A stretch of DNA of 64,000 nucleotides from Cheilinus undulatus (Eukaryota > Chordata > Actinopteri > Labriformes > Labridae), in contig NC_054875.1 of the NCBI RefSeq assembly GCF_018320785.1, positions 34,699,657 through 34,763,656 of the forward strand. Reading direction: 5' to 3'. The position numbers and the translations under genes were made by a program. This document shows, piece by piece, positions 41,821 to 64,000 of the stretch. Below the pieces are notes generated by a model that made no database searches, was not told the origin of the DNA, and saw nothing but the letters and a program-made list of their open reading frames with translations. Positions within the stretch are counted from its first letter, which is position 1. Each line of letters begins with the position of its first letter.

Positions 41821-43529
41821 TAGAGCCTGATCGATATCAGAATAGAATACAAATTTATCAATTACTGATACAGTTGCAGATATAGGGATTTCATTGTAAT
41901 ATAAATGGACATTTCTATGAAGACTGTGTCTGCAGCATTACTACTATGCAAATGTGTAAAGAAGAAACAACTATATCAAGCAACAGAAGTGGTTGCGTAT
42001 GACTGGGCTCTGTAGCTTTGTTTTCCACCAATCATGTCAATTTCTTGTTTTAAATTACCAAAAATTGCAGGCAATCCTGCACCAACTATGCACAAGTTCT
42101 ATATGTAGTTTAGTTTTTTAGTTTATTGTCCACTCTAAACCCTACATGGAAACAAGGTAGTTTATAACTTAAGGTGAATTATTGTTTGATTGCACCAAGA
42201 GACACAAGGTTCACCAGTAGAGTTAACGCCCAAACCAATACACTGTTGCATGAAAACATTTAACTACCTCTGATCAATCAGTGAAAAGCATTCTTTTATA
42301 CAGCATTTATTTTAGTTTCAACTCTTTTGCCTAAGTGTCTCAACAGACAAACTTTTGTTAAACTGACTTTTATCCACAGACTGCAACAAAAAGGTAAGTA
42401 AAGACAAAGAATTATGATAGGTGATAATAGCAACAACCTTAGTCTACAGCCTGTGTAAATAAGAACACTAACACAGAGTGTTGAAATCATCGACTAAAAC
42501 ACAAGAAGTTTTACAGCTATTCTGTTGTTGGACAGATGAAATCATCTCAGCCAATGAAAAACTACACAGTCACGTCTACTCGTGTGTCACACGGCAGGTC
42601 AAGCTCAACAGAATCTCTTTTGTCCACGCCCTCACACCCCTGGTGAAACGTCCAGGGACTGTTGGCGGTTTTCAGATCCTTAGGGCTCATGGCAATCCTG
42701 GTAAAACGGTACCCTTAGCCACGCTTACTTGCCAAATCCACCCTTTACGCCACCCTAAAGGTGTGGACTGGATTTGTTCAACATATTATTCTCCATGCCC
42801 CTGGTAATATGCAAAGATGTTCAGAGCACAACCAGGGTTGTGCCAATTCTCCTTCTTGACCGATGGTGCCCTCAGGAGGGCTTACTTGCCATTACTTGCC
42901 TCAATTTTTTGACCAATTATACCTAAAAGTTCTGTACACTACTGTACATATCTCTTTGAAAAGGTAAAAATGTCTGTTCATCATTTTCCTGTCTAATTCA
43001 GCCTAGAGACCCATGCAGCTTGCGAAGACAATAGACAAGCCTTCTATTCTCTGGATTCCTGGTGCATGAGACAAGCGTACCCGGTATGTGAGACCAGATG
43101 CTTGCCCAGAGAGTCTGTAAGCCCCGACTTGTCAACATGCACACTACAATAAAAATCAGGATGCCCATGATGCGGGCATTACACAGCCACCATGCATTTA
43201 GTCTGAAACAGCTATGAGCTGCTACTTACTGTGTGCAAATTCTCTCAGCTGAAGAGAGAAGTGAGTGTGTAAACTCAGTTAGAACTGTGTTCAGGCTAGG
43301 CTTTGCTGAACTTGTGCATACCTTGTGAAACCTGGTACTTCATGTTGTCAAAATTGCACTTATTGTCAACAAATCTGTGCAAGAGTTTGCCTGCAATATC
43401 TGATGTTTTCATTCATTTCCTACGCAACTGTATCATGAAAGAGGTGTCTTTAAATTATGCTGATATTGAACTTTAATAGATCTCTATCTGCCATCAATAC
43501 CAGTCATCTGTTGTATCGATCAGGCTCTA
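41821..43529. mobile_element. hAT-like element with intact terminal inverted repeats
   Basis: The left terminus TAGAGCCTGATCGATA is matched exactly by the inverse at the right edge (TATCGATCAGGCTCTA, 43514-43529). The element is about 1.7 kb. Subterminal TATC/GATA words (GATATCAG, CTGATATTG) also mirror each other. I see no clear matching 8-bp flanks and no transposase, so it is an older nonautonomous copy. Confidence 0.65.
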
Positions 43530-44237
43530 TTGACAATAGAATCATTCTAATATTCAGTCTAACTGTGTCTATCTGTGTTTCTGTCACATGCCATTTGCCA
43601 TAATCTGAGTACAAACTGACTGATGGATGGCAAACATTTTCTGAAACAACAAACAAGTCCATATCAACAAAATCAAACAAATATAGTAGCAATGAAACAA
43701 AACCAGGTGCCCATTCAGTATATATACATTGTAATCAAATGCATCACTATTTCCCATAAATGGATTCAACAGTAGACATTCCTACGTAAGTTTATCCGTA
43801 AAGATCATTCAGTTCCTGTTCTGACGTTAATGTGCAAATAGTCTTAAAAGAATTATACTCAGACATGCAATAGTAAAGATAGTTAAAAGTCTTTTAAGGT
43901 ATTTTAAGGCCAGTATATGAGACATCCTACGACAGAGAAACCTTAGGCAAAGCAGTTTGAGTTTGCGCCAGCTGGTAGCCTGAAACCTTTCTATTAGCCC
44001 TGTTGATTTTTATCTGTAGGAGTTTTCCTTCTGTTAAAATAATCTAGGAGTTTGGGAGACTGGGACTGGAATCACTTTAAATAAAGTATTCTGCTTTATA
44101 ATCAGGGCATCTGATTCTGTTTGTATGATTACAGTTTGGAGCAGGGCAACTTTATAAATCTCTGAATTAGGAACATACGACATCAGACGGGGGTGATTCA
44201 GGTGATCTGGAGGCAGGGGGAGGAGGGCTGGTCTTCC
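43530..44237 (-). other. Proximal cacnb3 3' flank / UTR
   Basis: This follows the cacnb3 stop codon on the minus strand and has no recognised repeat before the hAT element. No minus-strand AATAAA was seen in this part, so the polyadenylation site may lie beyond the hAT insertion. Confidence 0.4.
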
Positions 44238-57963
<13,726 letters not shown>

Positions 57964-58820
57964 CTGTCAGGACAGAGTAAGAGGCGGATATGGTATTAGC
58001 ACAAATCACTTCATTACTTAGTGTACCTAATGATCTTAAAGTCAAGCCAAGAATACTGAAACATGTTACTATAAGCTTAAATATACAGATCTGCTGTTTC
58101 TGCTTCTACTCCTGCTTTCATCTGCCTTTCTGTTCTGCAGTCTTTGTGTGCAGGTGTGCATGCAAATATGCGTCTGTATTCATGAACACATTCATGTGTG
58201 AGCCTGTGTGGATCCACAACACAATGCTCTGCTCTCCCACACCAGCCATCCTCTGGTAGACCAAATATAGCACAAAGGAGGCAACTGCTTCCTCTTCTCT
58301 CCTGCTTGGCCCCAATCCATTCCATCATCCCCCACAGTGCAGCACATATACATCCTTTATTCCCATGTTTATTCTCCAAGGACATCTCCTCATTAGCAAA
58401 ATATATGCTGGCTATCATTTTTCATTGTGAGCGCTTTAAGGATGTATTCCAGGGATGGCTAACACAGAAAGCTGAAAGCAAGAGATAAAGCCGACAAAGC
58501 AATGTCATACAAAAAGTAAAACGGGGAAAATCACTTGATAGATGTTGCTGCAGACTTTAAATCAAACATGTGATTTTCTTAATTATATCAAAATGCCCAT
58601 ATCCTGCAGTCTTTAGTAGTGCCTTCTTTAAATAAAGTAGTTCAGCTTAAAAATAACAGTTGTCTCTGCAGTCACTGCAGGTTTTAGCTGGTTCCAGCTC
58701 CTTGTATGTAAAGGATTTCCGCTTTATTTTTCTTTTAAAATAGGGTGAAGACTGTTGTTAGGAATATATGTGTCAACATCAAAATTTATACAATGTTTTT
58801 AGGAATAACTATATATATAT
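57964..58820 (-). other. cacnb3 upstream intron, no exon recognised
   Basis: I looked here and on to 64000 for the 5' exon that should end in phase 0 before GSADSY, and saw no convincing one. The 113-codon minus frame at 58077-58418 has no domain. The sequence is otherwise unique-looking intron. Confidence 0.45.
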
Positions 58821-58824
58821 TTGG

Positions 58825-59380
58825 GGTTGACCAATTATCGACTTAGCTGATTATTTAGGCTGATATGTGACATTTGGCCAATTATCAGTATTTGCATTTT
58901 ATTTTACTGATAATCGATATAATGAATTAATCAATAAAGTTCACTAATTCGGCTCCAATGCAAGGTGTACCTTTCCCTCTGGCTCCATTTTCACTTGCCA
59001 AAGTCTCACACCAAATATTCTGCATACAACACAATCTGATTGGGTAGGTGTCACATGAGTACTAGGACCTGGCTCAAAAAGCAGATTCCCCGATTCAGAT
59101 CAGTTCTTATCTTTTTTTATCACGATATCAATTCATATAAAAAAGATCCGTCTTTGGATATAAGCCTGCTCCATTTCCTGACGTCTCCTAGCGAGACCAG
59201 TCATGCAGCTTGAAACTCGACCTGCACTCGCCTCTTAAAGCCTTTAGACTCTGATTCAAGGTTTGAATCTTATGCCAAATCATTTTCCTTTAGATGACGG
59301 GTCCTCATTATCATTACGATGCATATGCAAAACAGGCCACATGGATGTAAAATTTTATGTAAATGCTACTAGTTTGGGGT
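58825..59380. repeat. hAT-like fragment (GGTTGACCAATTATCG family)
   Basis: GGGTTGACCAATTATCGACT is followed by GATATGTGACATTTGGCC and GATAATCGATATAATGAATT. This pattern matches fish hAT repeats that begin GGTTGACCGATTATCGG. A similar word set (ATATCGGTTTCAAATATCAG) appears at 61807-61826. The fragment may have been split by the two later elements between them. Confidence 0.4.
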
Positions 59381-59388
59381 CTTTTTTA

Positions 59389-60052
59389 TAGGGCTGTAGT
59401 CAACCAAAGAAAAACTTGGTCGACTAAAATTGCACCAGATCATTAATTAAATGATTGGTCGTGGGACGGACCAAAGAACAAACAAAAAAAACCCCTTCAT
59501 GTTATTTCTACATCAAACTTATCACTGACAATGTAGTCAGTGCATTTAGGTGGTAATTAAAATTCAAAATGAACCCAAAATGAACTTAAAAATCTTATGA
59601 TTTTTGCAGTATAACCACCTTATGTTGTAATTTAATAATAATCCTTTTTAACAAAATGTTGCCACACCGCTGACTTTTTCGACATGTTGTCAATTGACAG
59701 GATACGGAGTATAAACGTGCTTCAAAGGCTTTGCTCTCCTCTAAGGTGGGAGGGTCCTAGTGACGTTGTTTTGACTTTCTGGGTATTTAACCTGTAATTA
59801 ATTACTCTTAAAGGCATAAGTAAATTATATTTGAAGAGTTATATTCATATTTTTTTCTTTTTTTGTAAATTATATTTTTTAAGACTAGATAACTTCAAAA
59901 ATAAAAACACATGATGTCTTCTTTTCACCCCTGCAAAAAACGGATTCTTTTAATTAAAGTAGCACATGCAATTGTTTGACCAATTGGATTTTGGTCAGAG
60001 ATGAGGTCATCGACCAATTAATCGACCAATCGACTCAAGGCTGTCAGCCCTA
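59389..60052. mobile_element. Nonautonomous hAT element with perfect 8-bp target duplication
   Basis: The 664-base element begins TAGGGCTGTAGTCAACCAAA and ends GGCTGTCAGCCCTA. It is flanked by identical CTTTTTTA on both sides (59381-59388 and 60053-60060). Subterminal GTCGAC and CGACCAAT words occur in opposite orientation at the two ends. No transposase is present. The exact duplication points to a relatively recent insertion in cacnb3 upstream DNA. Confidence 0.87.
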
Positions 60053-60072
60053 CTTTTTTAATGTAAACCCTG

Positions 60073-61625
60073 TAGGGGTATGAATCTCTCCATCTCAAGA
60101 TGATTTGATTTGAATCTTGATTCACAGACTATGATTCAATTCACTGACAATTCATTAAAATACAAACCGATTCGTCTGATCTGATTCGATTCAGTCCGGT
60201 CCAATGTGATCCGGTACCATCTGATTATAGAATAAAAATAACTTTTTGCTTCAACAAAAATAAGCAAAAAAGGGAAAAACAAGATACTTACATAATAATC
60301 TAAGTTTATTTTATCTTATTTATAAAACAGACTAAATGCCAGGCCTCCTGTGCTAACAATCTGAAATTATGTTTAAGAAAGTTTTCATCACACTCGGGTG
60401 CCCAGGTGTCTTACTTTGACATTAAATTGTGAGATAAATATTAAAATGAATTTTAATAGTACATGTTTGTTCTTCTGTACTTGTAACTTTCTTATTAATT
60501 ATTAATCCCAACAGTACAAAACTAAGTATCAAATTTTCCCAAGAAGCAAAAATTAGAATTAATTTAAAGTCACAAGGAGATTTAGACAGACAGAGCTCTG
60601 TGTGTCTGCTAGTACAGGAGAACAAGGGGTTAAAAAATACTGAAAATAGTCAAATTAAAACAGCTTTCTATACATTTTTTTCCTTTCATAATTACTCCTA
60701 ATGTAAGTATTTAGACTACATTTCACAAAAACATCGTTATTTTCTTTCTCTGTGCGTCTGACCGTTCTTAATTGTTTTCATTCTTAAATGAATACACTGG
60801 AGAACAGCTGATCTCCAGCTCAGTGAAGTCCTCTGTTGATGTTTAATATCATAACAGTGGGCTCAGATGTTGTGATTATGTCATGGTATGAATAAAGCGC
60901 CTGTTGTTACAGTGATAACTGACGACTTCTCCGTGTTTTAACTCAGAAAAGTGTTTATGTTCAGGTCTGTTTGTGCTGCGTTTAGCGTTAGCATCTTAGC
61001 TAAACTTTAGCTCCGCCATCTCAACAGTTGAGATTTATGCACTGCCATTGTTCTTAATCGCTTTTCTTCAAAGCGTACAGACAGGCAGACATTTGGAAAG
61101 TTATCCTTCCTTCATATAAAGTCCATGTGACATTTTCCTGTGGTGCAGAACTGTAACTGAAAGCTACCTAGCAAACACCTACGGCGAACTAAAGTTAAAG
61201 GTCATTGCCGGACAAGTGAGATTATAGATGCTGAGCCAGAGCATGGTAGAACAGGCTATGAAAGCAAGCAGCAGAGTCTCGGTGAACAGATCCTTAATGC
61301 CAAAACTGGTCCAAAAACTGGTTTGTGCTGTATTTTTACAAATCCAGGGCTCCGCGGACCAATGCACTCAGACCGCTGACATCAAGATCAGATAACAGAT
61401 CCATATCGGATCATCTTTACACCACTAAAACCTTGATATTTTTATGTATGTTCCTAGATGGAACATTCCATTTCCAACTTTCGTTCTATGAAAATCTCTT
61501 TAATGTCGAAGCAAAACATCCCTACATTAATCGTGGGTTCAATTGAATCGAATCATGAACCAAATCAGGAGCTTGTGATTGGGAATTGAATCGATTTATG
61601 TAATCGGTGGTGATATTCAACCCTA
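60073..61625. mobile_element. Second hAT-like element, GATTCGATT-rich
   Basis: TAGGGGTATGAATCTCTCC at the left and ATTCAACCCTA at the right are partial inverses. Many GATTTGAATC / GAATCGATTC words fill both ends in mirrored orientation, as in fish hAT repeats that open TAGGGATGGGAATCG. No clear target duplication was found. It lies 20 bases after the preceding hAT element. Confidence 0.5.
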
Positions 61626-62190
61626 ATGAGTACCTGCCAATAAACACCTAAGCCTGGGTGCCACTGCTGCTCCTGTGTTGCTCTGTGCCATATCTCATGC
61701 AGATAGAGCTAGGGTTAAACTGTGTTATTTTACTTCAGCTTTTTTATCATGCGGTTTTACTTTTGCCACAGTAAGTACGGTACATTTTGTACATCATAAC
61801 AAATGCATATCGGTTTCAAATATCAGTTGTCGGTCTCACAAATGACTTATAATGAGAAACACAGCAACAAAGCAACAGTACAAACAGAAAGTTTGCTCAT
61901 CATATGTCAGCACGTCAGAGATCAGGCCACATAATGGGGGATGGGGGCAAACTGAAGCGAAAGGCACAGCTACTGAAAATCTGTACATATTTATTAGCTT
62001 TTTATGGCACTATTTTTGAACCAGTGCACCCAGGAGGTCTCCTGAAAGGTATCAAGGACAACCGGAGCAGGGGTGTGGCATGCAAAGTAAGATAGACACA
62101 CTCTGCCAATTATAGTAAGATTGGTAATGGTAATCAGCCCTGAAAAAACAACATCAATCAAACCTTAACATACACTTTTCATAATATTAT
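61626..62190. other. Noncoding stretch, no gene seen
   Basis: Contains the ATCGGTTTCAAATATCAG fragment and otherwise unassigned DNA. The 63-codon plus frame at 61904-62095 shows no domain. Confidence 0.4.
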
Positions 62191-62193
62191 TAT

Positions 62194-62382
62194 TTGGGCA
62201 TTTCACTTTTATTTGATAGGATAGCTGAAGAGAGACAGGAAACACAGGGAGAGAGTGAGTGGAGGAAGACTGCACCAAACACGCGATGAGACCAGGAACT
62301 GATCCCACGATCAGTGCACCAAGAACTACAGCCTCTGTATATGGGTGCCTGCTCTACCCACTGAGCCAAACTGGCGCCCCAG
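62194..62382 (-). mobile_element. tRNA-derived SINE copy, well preserved head
   Basis: On the minus strand: GGGGCGCCAGTTTGGCTCAG, then TGGGTAGAGCAGGCACCC (A-box), then CGTGGGATCAGTTCCTGG (B-box-like). A CTCTCTCCCTGTGTTTCC body follows, with the tail CTATCAAATAAAAGTG. The A-box is nearly canonical. The A-box to B-box spacing is longer than in a tRNA, so it is a SINE. Confidence 0.65.
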
Positions 62383-64000
62383 GCGTTTTAGCCCTATCTG
62401 ACGTAGTTTAAGACCTAAACCAAACCAATAATAATAAGTAGTAGTAGAAGTAGTATTTTATTCAGTCATTACACAAACCCAAAAATTATATACTATAAAG
62501 ACAATTTTAAACAGAATCAACAGCCATGCACTGACCAGTGACTGAAAAGGCACAGGCAGAAGCAAAATGCCTATAAAGTCTATTCTACTTCCTTCAATTT
62601 AAGCTTCCAGCATCCAGAAGAGCAAGAAAACAACAGATAAATCAATCATGCTAATAAGCCTCCAAAAATAGCTTTACAAACCAGCTTCATGGAACTGAAT
62701 TACATGTTCTTAAATTTCAATCGGCATCATCACAGAGTTTAACCCCAGTATCAGAACCCCTTCTCCTTTTTATACCCTTTTTAGCTGTTTTTTAAAAGTG
62801 AACTTTCAAACACCTCTAAATCTATATCAACCTTTCTGAAATGGAAACAACTTTCTGTACTCAGTCAGGGGGTGTTTTTGATTTTGCTCTAAACATTTTT
62901 TGCAAAATTTTGTAGTAAAACATGTCATTAAACGTCATGACTCGGGAATTCAGAAAGAGTCAAGAATAGAATCTGCAAGGGTTTTGAGAATAAAAATAGT
63001 TTTCTCTAAGAAATTTGCAGACTCTGAGGCTGAAAAAAAAAACAAAGAGAATAAGTGTTCTAGATGCAGATTGGGTACTGTACGTGCGTGTAGAAGCATG
63101 CGCGTGTGAGCTCTCCTATATTTGGAATCTATTTGGCTTCTATGAAGGAATTCAGTCCTGAATCTGTCAGTAAAGAAAACCGCTGCAGCAAAAAAAACAA
63201 AAAAAACAAAGCAAGACAGAAAGGTGAGACAGGAGACACCAAAACAAACAAGTGAAAGAAGTAATGAACAAAACAGACATAAAAATGCTTAGAGTATTTA
63301 TAAAAACATCAATACATATACAGTTATATACTCAGAGGATCAAGCATGTTCCTCAAAATAAGCAAAGAAACAACAAAACAGCAAGTAATACAATTCTGTA
63401 TTTGGTTTTCCTCTCCTCCAGAGTGCAGTGACTTAGTCGTGGTCATCCATCTTGCCAACATATACAAACGAATCCTCTGGAGGACCAATTAGCACCGGCA
63501 CAACAAAAAGAAATTCAGCCTCAAAACACACAAAAAAGTGCCTGGACATAAAAAACAACCTCCACCTTTTCTCTCCCTGCACTTCAGAATACATACATAA
63601 AATCCAAGATAAATTTTCATCTACAGTACCGCTTTAAGTCCCAGAGAAACGGCAAGCGAACACCTCTCCCTCGTTTATTTTTGTTGTGTGAGTGTGTGTG
63701 AGTGTGTGTGTCTATGTTAGATAACTAGATCTGATTTCTAGCACTCACAAGCTCTGCAAGGCAACACTGCACCAGCGCCAGAGTACAGCACCGAGCGAGA
63801 AAAAAGGAGGGTGAGGAGGAACGGGATAGATATAGAGAGAGACAGAGGATGAGATGCGGGGGGGTTGAATATCATTTGACAAGATATAGTGAAAAGAGAA
63901 GGATGTTTACGAGGACGGAGAGTGACTGAGGAGCGGTTGCAGAGACGGGAAAGGTATAAACGATTTATACGACAAGATAAAGCCAGGCTATCTCCAGGGG
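62383..64000 (-). other. Possible cacnb3 5' region, no exon or promoter proven
   Basis: GC/CpG content and a C/T-rich minus-strand layout rise after about 63650, as near a vertebrate 5' exon, with a (GT)n run at 63686-63710. No start codon with a donor that would join to GSADSY in phase was seen. The start of cacnb3 may be beyond 64000. Confidence 0.35.

Noticed and set aside
63019..63035. Plus-strand AGACTCTGAGGCT reading DSEA, as in the beta-3 first exon
   Set aside because: It is on the wrong strand for cacnb3 and lacks the preceding residues.
63430..63545. Minus-strand frame ending PPEDSFVYVGKMDDHD, considered as the missing cacnb3 first exon
   Set aside because: It ends in a stop codon with no donor joining it to GSADSY, and it does not resemble known beta-subunit N-termini.

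Overview
The window is a piece of a teleost fish chromosome, probably a percomorph. This rests on intron-rich vertebrate genes with GT-AG splice sites, high protein-level identity to vertebrate families, and a dense load of fish-type transposons: Tc1/mariner, several hAT families, V-SINE and other tRNA-headed SINEs, and 3'-truncated LINEs. Species and assembly could not be determined. No CRISPR array, prokaryotic operon, viral gene or toxin gene was seen.

Three protein-coding genes are supported. (1) The last three coding exons of rnd1 (Rho-family GTPase), + strand, 7799-10407; the P-loop exons lie left of the window. (2) A complete ddx23 (PRP28-type DEAD-box spliceosomal helicase), + strand, 16 coding exons at 30219-37244 plus a noncoding first exon; predicted 806 residues. 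(3) cacnb3 (voltage-gated calcium channel beta-3 subunit), - strand, 12 coding exons from 57963 down to 44238, 510 residues; its alternative first exon was not found. rnd1 and ddx23 point the same way and ddx23 and cacnb3 converge tail to tail. This is the order I know from human chromosome 12 (CACNB3-DDX23-RND1), so it is an ancient conserved block.

Layout: 1-7798 is rnd1 intron or upstream DNA with SINE, Tc1 and LINE scraps. 7799-10407 holds the rnd1 exons, followed by a likely long 3' UTR to about 12390. 12.5-28 kb is gene-poor and repeat-rich: two Tc1 copies, a hAT element with a perfect 8-bp target duplication, and several degenerate tandem arrays. 29.5-29.8 kb is the ddx23 promoter and first exon. 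30.2-37.2 kb is ddx23. 37.3-44.2 kb is the convergent intergenic or UTR interval with a 1.7-kb hAT element and a CpG-dense block. 44.2-58 kb is cacnb3, with many transposons in its introns. 58-64 kb is cacnb3 intron 1 or 5' region, dominated by nested hAT-like elements.

The genes do not form a pathway: rnd1 acts on the actin cytoskeleton, ddx23 on pre-mRNA splicing, cacnb3 on calcium channel trafficking and gating. I found no convincing new biological system. The best second-look items are two hAT insertions with exact target duplications, paired minisatellite-bearing repeats 24 kb apart, two mirror-oriented degenerate satellites (one inside a ddx23 intron), a 3-residue loss in the cacnb3 guanylate-kinase-like domain, and an orphan exon-like reading frame at 28604-28726.
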